35,698 nt of DNA, from the NCBI GenBank assembly GCA_019419625.1, contig DXZO01000023.1, positions 636 through 36,333 of the forward strand, in the 5' to 3' direction. The position numbers and the translations under genes are program-made. Source of the stretch: Collinsella sp. Its GTDB lineage: Bacteria > Actinomycetota > Coriobacteriia > Coriobacteriales > Coriobacteriaceae. A model generated the notes under the pieces. That model did not search any database. It was given only the letters and a program-made list of their open reading frames with translations, and had not been told where the DNA came from. Positions 15,718 through 22,353 of this stretch are shown here, piece by piece. The first letter of the stretch is position 1. Every line of letters begins with the position of its first letter.

Positions 15718-16620
15718 CTATGCCTTCGTGTTGGCGCGCGACAGATCGCGGTGGGAGATGCTCACGTGATACTGGGCGCCTTCCAGGTAACGGGCCGTGG
15801 CCTCGGCAATGGCGACGCTACGGTGCTGTCCGCCCGTGCAGCCGATGGCGATAGAAAGCTGCGGTTTACCCTCCGCGATATAGCCCGGCATCACCGTATC
15901 GAGTAGCTGTGTCCAAGCCTTCCAAAACTCCTGCGTCTTGGGATGGTCCAGAACAAAATCCGAGACCTTTTTATCGAGACCGGTCATCGTGCGCATCTCG
16001 GGATCGTAGAACGGATTGGGCAGGAAGCGGACGTCGATCATAATGTCCGCCTCGACGGGCATGCCGTGCTTAAAGCCAAACGAGAACACATGGACGTCCA
16101 TGAGCTGTTGGTCGGACAGTTCGGAAAATGCCATACGTAGCTTGTTGCGCAGCGCAGAGGTGCGCAGACGGCTCGTGTCGATAATCATATCGGCTCGATC
16201 GCGCACGCCCTGCAGCTGAAGGCGCTCGCGCTGAATGGCATCGGCCGTAGTCTCCCCCGGTTTGGCAATGGGATGACGGCGGCGGTTTTCGCTATAACGA
16301 CGGATCAGCACCTCGTCAGAAGCCTCGAGAAACACGATATCACAGCTCATCTCGCGCTCCTCGAGTGCGGCAACGGCATCGAGCAGCTCATCGAACAAGC
16401 CCTGGCTGCGCAGGTCGCAGGTGACGGCAAGATGCCTGCCCACGCCCGTATTGATGCCGACGAGTTCGGCAAGCTGGGCGATCAGACGCGGAGGCAAGTT
16501 GTCGATGCAAAAGTAGCCCATGTCCTCGAACACATGCATGGCCTGCGTTCGGCCCGATCCGGACATTCCGGTGATGATGACGATATCGGGGATGCGCTCC
16601 GAGCGCTCCGCCGCATCCAT
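15718..16620 (-). CDS. rapZ: RapZ/YvcJ family nucleotide-binding protein (RNase adapter homologue)
   Basis: This 300-residue protein has an N-terminal P-loop GMSGSGRT (18-25), where arginine replaces the usual lysine, a change I recall from other actinobacterial members. It continues with EDMGYFCIDNLPP, FLEASDEVLIRRYSENRRRHP and TSRLRTSALR. The C-terminal domain has SFGFKHGMPVEADIMIDVRFLPNPFY and the signature GCTGGQHRSVAIAE. E. coli RapZ binds GlcN-6-phosphate and directs decay of the sRNA GlmZ; the role in actinobacteria is not established. I chose ATG 16620 because GGGAG lies about 6 bases upstream and the family starts here. The sialic-acid operon terminator lies only 30 bases upstream. 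Confidence 0.93.
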   Translation of the reverse strand: MDAAERSERIPDIVIITGMSGSGRTQAMHVFEDMGYFCIDNLPPRLIAQLAELVGINTGVGRHLAVTCDLRSQGLFDELLDAVAALEEREMSCDIVFLEASDEVLIRRYSENRRRHPIAKPGETTADAIQRERLQLQGVRDRADMIIDTSRLRTSALRNKLRMAFSELSDQQLMDVHVFSFGFKHGMPVEADIMIDVRFLPNPFYDPEMRTMTGLDKKVSDFVLDHPKTQEFWKAWTQLLDTVMPGYIAEGKPQLSIAIGCTGGQHRSVAIAEATARYLEGAQYHVSISHRDLSRANTKA

Positions 16621-16650
16621 GGCATCTCCCTTTTGCATGTGCTGCCTCCT

Positions 16651-16688
16651 AAAAACAAGCGCGGGACCCAGCAACCCGGATCCCGCGC
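16651..16688 (-). terminator. Rho-independent terminator of the nan operon
   Basis: On the minus strand an 8-bp GC stem (GCGCGGGA 16688-16681 and TCCCGCGC 16666-16659), extended by inner C-G pairs, runs into TTGTTTTT. It starts about 50 bases after the nanE stop and ends 30 bases before the rapZ ATG, separating the sialic-acid genes from rapZ-whiA. Confidence 0.85.
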
Positions 16689-16739
16689 GGTCAATTGCCT
16701 ATATTGAGTATACCGCCCCGAGCGGATACGAGGCCTGTC

Positions 16740-17426
16740 TTACGCCTCAAGCGCAGCCTTGAACCAACTCGTAATACTCGTGGGGTGCGTGATGGCGGTG
16801 CCGACGACAACGGCCCAGGCGCCCGCATCGATCGCGGCGCGAGCCTCCTCGGGCGTGTGAACGCGGCCCTCGCAGATGATGGGAAGACCGGGAAATTCCT
16901 CGGTCGCCTGACGCAGGAGCGGCAGATCGGGGCCATCGGCCATGGTGCAGTCGATGGCGGCGACACCATGAGAAAGCGTGGTGGATACAAGGTCGAAGCC
17001 CATATCAACCGCACGGCGAATGTCCTCGATGGTGGCACAATCCGCCATCAGGAGCACACCCTCCTCGTGCAGCGGACGGAAGGTGTCCTCGACGGTCTTG
17101 CCATCGGGACGCGGACGATCGGTGGCATCGATCGCCACGATATCGGCACCCGCGGCAACGCAGGCGCGAGCGTGACGCAGCGTCGGCGTGATGTAAACGC
17201 CCTCGTGCCCATCCTTCCACAGGCCGATAACAGGAACCTCACAGCGACCCTTAATGGCGGCAATGTCGGCAAGGCCCTGACAGCGAATGGCGGCGGCGCC
17301 GCCAAGCTCGCAAGCGCGAGACATTTGAGCCATGGTCTCGGGCGTACGAAGCGGCTCGCCCATATACGCCTGAACGCTCACGACGAGCTTGCCCTTCAGG
17401 GATTGAATCAAAGGATCGACGGTCAT
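16740..17426 (-). CDS. nanE: N-acetylmannosamine-6-phosphate 2-epimerase
   Basis: This 228-residue TIM-barrel enzyme converts ManNAc-6-phosphate to GlcNAc-6-phosphate, the last committed step of sialic-acid breakdown. It begins with KGKLVVSVQAYMGEPLR, has IRCQGLADIAAIK, the likely catalytic lysine (about 71) in IGLWKDGHEGVYITPTL, MADCATIEDI, LVSTTLSHG, and the phosphate-binding end CEGRVHTPEEARAAIDAGA with VVVGTAITHPTSIT. Length is normal. AAAGG precedes the ATG. It is the last gene of the nan cluster, 70 bases after nanK and just before the terminator. GlcNAc-6-phosphate would then need NagA/NagB, which are not in this window. Confidence 0.94.
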   Translation of the reverse strand: MTVDPLIQSLKGKLVVSVQAYMGEPLRTPETMAQMSRACELGGAAAIRCQGLADIAAIKGRCEVPVIGLWKDGHEGVYITPTLRHARACVAAGADIVAIDATDRPRPDGKTVEDTFRPLHEEGVLLMADCATIEDIRRAVDMGFDLVSTTLSHGVAAIDCTMADGPDLPLLRQATEEFPGLPIICEGRVHTPEEARAAIDAGAWAVVVGTAITHPTSITSWFKAALEA

Positions 17427-17449
17427 AAGGCTGCAACCTTTCTCAGAAC

Positions 17450-17480
17450 AGCCTCCCGAGGCATGTTGTCTCGGGAGGCT
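17450..17480 (-). other. Intercistronic hairpin between nanK and nanE
   Basis: A perfect 11-bp stem, AGCCTCCCGAG (17450-17460) with CTCGGGAGGCT (17470-17480), fills most of the 70-base gap. No T tract follows on the minus strand, so it is more likely an mRNA processing or stability element than a full terminator. Confidence 0.6.
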
Positions 17481-17496
17481 CCTACAGCAGATACGT

Positions 17497-18462
17497 TTAC
17501 TTCAACGAGGCAAGAAGATGCTCAGCGGCACCGATGAGCGGAGCATCGCCCTCCAGAGAACCGATGAGGATCGGCGTGTCCTGAAGCGGATCGAGCGCCT
17601 GGCTGGCATAGCCCTCGTGCACCGAATCCTTCCACGTCTGCGAACGCCAATCGGGACCTTGGTGAATCACGCCGCCCGAAAGCACGATGACCTCAGGGTC
17701 CAGGATGTTAGCGAGCGAGCCCAAGCTGGCACCCAGTGCAAAGCCGGCGTCATGGATGACCTCGGTTGCCTTTGCGTCGCCCGCGCGGCACAGGTCGTTC
17801 ACATCGCGACCGACCGAAGGACGGCTGGGGTCGACGCGGCCAAAGCGCTCATCGTACATACGACCAATGGAAGTGCCCGAAGCGACAGACTCAAGATGGC
17901 CGGAACGCCCGCAGGCGCAGGGAATGCCGGCGGCAGCCGAGCACTCGATGTGGCCCATATGGCCAGCAGCACCATGGAAGCCCTGCATCACGCGGCCGTT
18001 CTCGACATATGCGCCGCCAATGCCCGTACCGATGCCAAGACACAAGACGGAGAACTTGCCCTTGCCGACGCCCCAGTGGGCCTCGCCCAGAGCATGAGCC
18101 TGCACGTCGCCTACAACGGCAACGGGAAGACCGAGATCCTCACGCAGACGCGGCCCCAACTGAACGCCGGACCAGCCGGGCATGATCTCATTGGCATACG
18201 CGATGGCGCCCGTCTTGGGATCGACGACGCCGGCGGCACCGATACCGACGCCAAGGACCTCGACATCGGGATTCGCCTCGAGAGCAGCCTTGATGGACGC
18301 CTCAATACGCTGGAAGACGGCCTCGCCGCCCTCTTGGGCCTCCGTGGGAACCTCGGCCTCAAAAACGGGATGGGGCACACTACCGTCAGCCGGGTACTCC
18401 ATGATGGCAGTCGCAATCTTAGTTCCGCCGATATCGACAGAGCAGACGTACTTGTTCTCCAT
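17497..18462 (-). CDS. nanK: ROK-family sugar kinase, probable N-acetylmannosamine kinase
   Basis: This 321-residue kinase would phosphorylate ManNAc at O-6. The ATP-binding DIGGTK is at 10-15, the catalytic aspartate is in VVGDVQAHALGE, the sugar-contacting region is GIGTGIGGAYV, and the ROK zinc region reads GHMGHIEC...PCACGRSGHLESVASG. In the usual zinc set CxCGxxGC the last cysteine is histidine here, which could still bind zinc. The assignment to ManNAc rather than glucose rests on the neighbours nanA and nanE. AAGGAG lies six bases before ATG 18462, so I reject the longer frame from 18489. The spacing from nanA is 172 bases and contains a strong hairpin. Confidence 0.85.
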   Translation of the reverse strand: MENKYVCSVDIGGTKIATAIMEYPADGSVPHPVFEAEVPTEAQEGGEAVFQRIEASIKAALEANPDVEVLGVGIGAAGVVDPKTGAIAYANEIMPGWSGVQLGPRLREDLGLPVAVVGDVQAHALGEAHWGVGKGKFSVLCLGIGTGIGGAYVENGRVMQGFHGAAGHMGHIECSAAAGIPCACGRSGHLESVASGTSIGRMYDERFGRVDPSRPSVGRDVNDLCRAGDAKATEVIHDAGFALGASLGSLANILDPEVIVLSGGVIHQGPDWRSQTWKDSVHEGYASQALDPLQDTPILIGSLEGDAPLIGAAEHLLASLK

Positions 18463-18562
18463 GTCGCTCTCCTTCGGAGATAAAAACAACTACAGGAAAT
18501 GCGCCGTCAGGCTAGCCGTCACAGCGCAGTAAAGGTTATCCAGGTGCCCAAGATCGCCGAGA

Positions 18563-18604
18563 AACCGTGTGGCCATTGACCGAATGGGTCATGGCCACAC
18601 GGTT
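18563..18604 (-). other. Strong intercistronic hairpin between nanA and nanK
   Basis: A 14-bp perfect stem (18563-18576 with 18591-18604, AACCGTGTGGCCAT / ATGGCCACACGGTT) continues after one bulged base with a further 4-bp GACC/GGTC pair and a 5-base loop. On the minus strand it is followed by TCTCGG, a poor T tract. It starts about 30 bases after the nanA stop and may attenuate or protect the transcript. Confidence 0.65.
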
Positions 18605-18634
18605 GAACGGCGAGGTCGGGTGCCTGGGAAAGCT

Positions 18635-19555
18635 TTACAGGAGACCGTTGTCCTGGAGGACCTTCTTAATAGCCTCAACGTTCTCGCCGGTCATGGCCTT
18701 CACCGGGCGCGGCATGGTCGGGCTGTCGAAGATGCCCATGAGGTTCATAGCGGTCTTGAAGGCGCCGACGCCACCGGCATAGCCCTGGACGCCCGAGGTG
18801 ACATCCCAGATGTGCGAAATCTCATTGAGGCGATCCTGCTCGGCCTTGACGGTAGCCCAGTCACCGGCTTGAGCGGCCTTCCACTGACGAACGTAGCCCT
18901 CGGGCTCAACGTTGGCGAGACCCGGGACGGAACCGTCGGCGCCACCGAGGTAAGCGCCGTCGACAACAACCTCGTGACCGGTGAGGATGCTCATCGGATG
19001 GCCGTTCTTCTCGTTCTCCTGAACGAGATAGCGGAACGAGACGTCATCACCCGAGGAATCCTTGACGCCAGCAAGGACGCCCTCGGCGCCGAGCTTGGCA
19101 AGGAGCTTCCAGGGGAGCTTGGTGTGAACGCAGACGGGAATGTCATAGGCAAAGATGGGTAGGTCAAGCTCCTCGTGCAGGATGCGGAAGTGCTCCTCGA
19201 CCTCGGTCATGCCCTGCAGGGCATAGAACGGGCAGGTAGCGACGAGGGCATCGGCGCCCAGCTCCTGAGCGACCTTGCCGTGTTCAATCATGCGCTCGGT
19301 CTCGGTATCGATGATGCCGACCAGGACGGGCACACGGTGGTCGACGATGCGAACGGCCTCGGCGATAATCTGACGACGACGCTCGTCGGTGGAGAAGACG
19401 ACCTCGCCCGAGGAGCCCAAGAAGAACAGGCCATCGACGCCGGCATCGATCATGCGGTTGATGCTGCGCTCAAAGGAGGCAACGTCGAGCTGGTGATCTT
19501 CGGTATCGGGAACAACGACGGGAGGGATAACGCCGGTGAATTTCTGAATTGCCAC
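18635..19555 (-). CDS. nanA: N-acetylneuraminate lyase (DapA/NanA aldolase family)
   Basis: This 306-residue class I aldolase of the DHDPS/NAL superfamily probably cleaves N-acetylneuraminate to ManNAc and pyruvate. It has the pyruvate-binding loop GSSGEVVFSTDER, the conserved tyrosine in FAYDIPV, and the Schiff-base lysine in GVKDSSGD. The family as a whole includes dihydrodipicolinate synthase and sugar-acid aldolases, so NanA is assigned from the adjacent kinase and epimerase. I chose GTG 19555 because AAGGAG lies about 6 bases upstream and the family N-terminus (AIQKFTGVIPPVVVP) begins there; the longer frame to 19639 overlaps the previous gene. It lies 68 bases after the CE7-like pair. 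Confidence 0.86.
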   Translation of the reverse strand: MAIQKFTGVIPPVVVPDTEDHQLDVASFERSINRMIDAGVDGLFFLGSSGEVVFSTDERRRQIIAEAVRIVDHRVPVLVGIIDTETERMIEHGKVAQELGADALVATCPFYALQGMTEVEEHFRILHEELDLPIFAYDIPVCVHTKLPWKLLAKLGAEGVLAGVKDSSGDDVSFRYLVQENEKNGHPMSILTGHEVVVDGAYLGGADGSVPGLANVEPEGYVRQWKAAQAGDWATVKAEQDRLNEISHIWDVTSGVQGYAGGVGAFKTAMNLMGIFDSPTMPRPVKAMTGENVEAIKKVLQDNGLL

Positions 19556-19623
19556 AAGAATCTCCTTAGTTGTCTGGCGGGCGGCCCTATGCCACCCACT
19601 CTTGTTGGCAGTGTCCAGGCCGT

Positions 19624-20475
19624 CTAGGCCAAAGAACACGGGTAGAACGTTTGGTTAAAAAAGTCGATGACTTCGTTTTCGAACGCATTGATGCGCTCAT
19701 GAGCGTATTTGGCATAGATGATATGCCTCCGGTCACACTCAAGACCGTTGAATACGGCAAACTGGCCCTTGGGATCGCTCACGGCATCCATGAGCGATGT
19801 GCCCATGAGCACCGATCCACGCACCCGAGACGACAACGCCTCGAGGCCACCGGGAATTGGATTGGCAACCGCCGTGCAGGCGAGGCCCCGCTCGTCCAGA
19901 GCAGAAACCGCCAGCGCGACTCCGCCGCCAAGGCCCTCGCCCCATGCAAAGATGCGGTCGGGGTCCACGCCATCAAGATTGCGCGCCACCTTCGCCATCG
20001 CGCAACCCCAACGGACGCGCTTGACAAAAGCAGGAGAGGCAATCCCCTGCTGCAGCTCGCTGGATCCAATCGCCTCATCGTCCAGCGCAAGCACGGCATA
20101 TCCCATGGCCGCAAACCTCGTCATGTGATGCCATCCCCGCACGGGTCGGTCGATGTCGTGAAACATCAGACATAGCGGCACAAGCTCGGATGCTCGGGCG
20201 CGACCGGCAGGCTCAATCAAGCGTGCGTGGACCACATCGCCACCAAGCTCAAAGGAAACCTCGGAGTAGCGGGCATACGGATTGGCGAAATCGATCGCCG
20301 TAATACTCGGCCCGCAAACCTCAAGGTCCGAAGCGGCTATCTCTAATTCGGAAACATCCGCAGAAGCATCACCGCGCCAATCCCGGAAATCAGCGAGCCT
20401 TGACGAGACCGTTCCGGGAATCCCCACAAGGTCGGAGACAATCAGCTCATTGACATTGCTCTCGCACTTAGACAT
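19624..20475 (-). CDS. CE7-like alpha/beta-hydrolase paralogue lacking the nucleophile serine
   Basis: This 283-residue protein aligns with the gene just upstream over its C-terminal two thirds (for example QFAVFNGLECDRRH against QFAVYNNLTCEKRH). The CE7 nucleophile motif GxSQGG is replaced by GEGLGG, so residue 181 is glycine (codon GGC at 19935-19933) where serine is expected. The oxyanion HGY becomes HDI, and the RGQ-region GQGG becomes AIGS. The acid and base positions Asp 230 and His 259 (AHERI) remain. The stretch between nucleophile and acid is about 40 residues shorter. It is probably not an active esterase, yet the frame is intact, and its ATG overlaps the upstream stop by 8 bases (ATGTCTAA), so it is translated with it. 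A structural partner or regulator is possible. Confidence 0.75.
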   Translation of the reverse strand: MSKCESNVNELIVSDLVGIPGTVSSRLADFRDWRGDASADVSELEIAASDLEVCGPSITAIDFANPYARYSEVSFELGGDVVHARLIEPAGRARASELVPLCLMFHDIDRPVRGWHHMTRFAAMGYAVLALDDEAIGSSELQQGIASPAFVKRVRWGCAMAKVARNLDGVDPDRIFAWGEGLGGGVALAVSALDERGLACTAVANPIPGGLEALSSRVRGSVLMGTSLMDAVSDPKGQFAVFNGLECDRRHIIYAKYAHERINAFENEVIDFFNQTFYPCSLA

Positions 20476-21445
20476 AAGCCTCCCCTCCCTTGCAGAAAAA
20501 CGGAATGATCAGATCGTCAAAATCCTGAATCTCCTCGTGGCCAAAGCCTTCAAAGAACTCATGACGCTTTTCACAGGTCAGGTTGTTATAGACCGCAAAC
20601 TGCGTCGCTGGCGGACAGACGGTATCGGCTGTGCCGGTGCCAAACAGCACGGGGCATTTGACCATAGGGGCAAAGTTCTTGGAATCGAAGTACGCCAGCT
20701 TGGCATAGGCTTCGTCGATACGAGTCGAGTCCTCGTCAAACCAGCGAGACCAATAGCGCAGGCCCTCGTAGGCGATGTCGTCGGCATCCAAATCCCAGAC
20801 CAGGCGGAAATCCGACAGGAAGGGATAGAGGATGGCGGCGCGATTGATAAGCTCGCTGTTAAGTGCACAGGTCGCAATGCCCAAACCGCCGCCCTGCGAC
20901 GCGCCGTTCACAAACACACGGGCAAGATCGATGCCCTCGAGCTCGCGAACGATGCGGCACAGGATGCGAATATCTTGGTGCAAGCGGACATAGTAGAGGT
21001 TGGCCGGATCGCCGTCGATACCGGCGACGATATGACCCGCGACCGTTGTGCCCTCAAATCCACCAATGTCCTCGGAGGGACCTCCTTGGCCGGGGCAGTC
21101 GAGGGCGATGAGTGCCATGCCCATGCCCGCAAACGACGCCTGCTCAAACCAGCTGCGGCTTGCACCCGGATAACCATGGAACTGAAGTACCAATGGCACG
21201 GGCTCGTCCGAGACGGGTTTAAGGTACTTGGCATGCAGGCGAGCGCCACACATGCCGGTATACCAGAGGTCGAAAAGCTGGCAGGTCACGGCATCGGTGA
21301 CCGATGCCGTCTCGATCGCATAGTCAAGCCCGACGGCGTCGGCCTCAGCCATGCGGTCCTTCCAAAAGAGATCGAAATCTGATGGACGGGGCATGGCGCC
21401 CCGATACCCACCAAATTGCTGTTGTAGCTCCTGAGCACTTGGCAT
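20468..21445 (-). CDS. CE7 family acetyl esterase (acetylxylan esterase / cephalosporin-C deacetylase type)
   Basis: This 325-residue alpha/beta-hydrolase has oxyanion motif QFHGYPG (about 88-94), GQGGPSED in the RGQ-motif position (proline replaces arginine), nucleophile elbow NGASQGGG (Ser 183), acid GTADTVCPP (Asp 274) and base FGHEEI (His 303). These are the CE7 motifs. Family members remove acetyl groups from xylo-oligosaccharides, cephalosporins and small sugars. In a sialic-acid operon the likely task is taking O-acetyl groups from sialic acids or their products; that is inference, though a CE7 gene also sits by the nan locus of pneumococcus as I recall. No signal peptide is seen, so it acts in the cytoplasm. 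ATG 21445 has AAAGG about 14 bases upstream, a loose spacing. Confidence 0.87.
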   Translation of the reverse strand: MPSAQELQQQFGGYRGAMPRPSDFDLFWKDRMAEADAVGLDYAIETASVTDAVTCQLFDLWYTGMCGARLHAKYLKPVSDEPVPLVLQFHGYPGASRSWFEQASFAGMGMALIALDCPGQGGPSEDIGGFEGTTVAGHIVAGIDGDPANLYYVRLHQDIRILCRIVRELEGIDLARVFVNGASQGGGLGIATCALNSELINRAAILYPFLSDFRLVWDLDADDIAYEGLRYWSRWFDEDSTRIDEAYAKLAYFDSKNFAPMVKCPVLFGTGTADTVCPPATQFAVYNNLTCEKRHEFFEGFGHEEIQDFDDLIIPFFCKGGEAYV

Positions 21446-21481
21446 GGCTCGTGAACCCAACCTTTCGAAATCGCAACGGAG

Positions 21482-21509
21482 GTGCGCCCGGCAAGGGAAC
21501 CGGGCGCAC
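21482..21509 (-). other. Intercistronic hairpin between the transporter ATPase and the CE7 esterase
   Basis: A perfect 10-bp GC-rich stem, GTGCGCCCGG (21482-21491) with CCGGGCGCAC (21500-21509), fills the 80-base gap. There is no T tract on the minus strand, so it is probably an mRNA processing or stability element that separates transporter from catabolic genes. Confidence 0.6.
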
Positions 21510-21525
21510 GGGAGGGAAAGCGAGG

Positions 21526-22353
21526 CTACTCGCCGAGCTTGGGATGCAGCAGCGACGGCGCAGCACCGAGCAGCATCTTGGTGTAGGGGTCCTGAGGGTG
21601 CTGGAAGACCTGCTTGGCCTCGCCCTGCTCGACGATCTTGCCGCCATTCATAACGATGATGTCGTCAGAGATATAGCGGACCGTCTGGATGTCATGGCTG
21701 ATGAACACCATGGCCAGGCCGAGCTCCTTCTTAAGGTCGGTCAGCAGGTTCAGAATCTGCGCGCGGACCGAAACGTCCAGAGCCGAGGTGGGCTCGTCGG
21801 CGATGATGGCATCGGGGTTCAACGACAGGGCACGGGCAATTGCGACGCGCTGGCGCTGGCCGCCCGAAAGCTGGCCGGGAAGAACCTCGGCGGCAGAACT
21901 GGGCAGACCGGTGAGCTCCAGGAGCTCCTTGACGCGCTTCTCCTGCTCGGCCTCGGTACCCAGGTTGTGGACGCGCATGGGGTCGAGCAGCTGCTCGCGA
22001 ACGACCATGCGGGGATTGAGCGCCGTAGCCGGATTCTGGAACACGACCGAGATGACACGGCCCATGTGACGACGGTCCTCGGCGGTACGCTTAGTAACGT
22101 CCTTGCCCTTAAAGTAGACCTTGCCGCTCGTTGGGGCCTGCAGGCCGCACATGACGTTAGCGGTGGTGGACTTTCCGCAACCGGACTCGCCGACGATGCC
22201 GATCGTCTGACCGGGCATGAGCTTAATCGTTACACCCTGGACGGCGTGAACCAGGTTGGGGTGCAGAATCGAGCCGGTACGGGTCCTAAAGGTGACGTGG
22301 ACGTCATCAAGGAAGATGATCGGCTCGACGCCGTTAACTGCGGTCTCGCTCAT
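21526..22353 (-). CDS. ABC transporter ATP-binding protein, SatD/OppF-like
   Basis: This 275-residue ATPase has Walker A GESGCGKS at 55-62, Q-loop VFQNP near 106, LSGGQRQRV signature at 162-170 and Walker B AIIADEP at about 182-188, followed by TSALD. It is about 60 residues shorter than OppF: the C-terminal region stops soon after the DPYTKMLLGA motif and lacks the cysteine cluster. Its ATG follows directly on the TAG of the fused permease-ATPase gene. It would form the second nucleotide-binding half of the probable sialic-acid importer. The residues fit the peptide/nickel family, and the sialic-acid role is taken from the nan genes downstream. Confidence 0.88.
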   Translation of the reverse strand: MSETAVNGVEPIIFLDDVHVTFRTRTGSILHPNLVHAVQGVTIKLMPGQTIGIVGESGCGKSTTANVMCGLQAPTSGKVYFKGKDVTKRTAEDRRHMGRVISVVFQNPATALNPRMVVREQLLDPMRVHNLGTEAEQEKRVKELLELTGLPSSAAEVLPGQLSGGQRQRVAIARALSLNPDAIIADEPTSALDVSVRAQILNLLTDLKKELGLAMVFISHDIQTVRYISDDIIVMNGGKIVEQGEAKQVFQHPQDPYTKMLLGAAPSLLHPKLGE

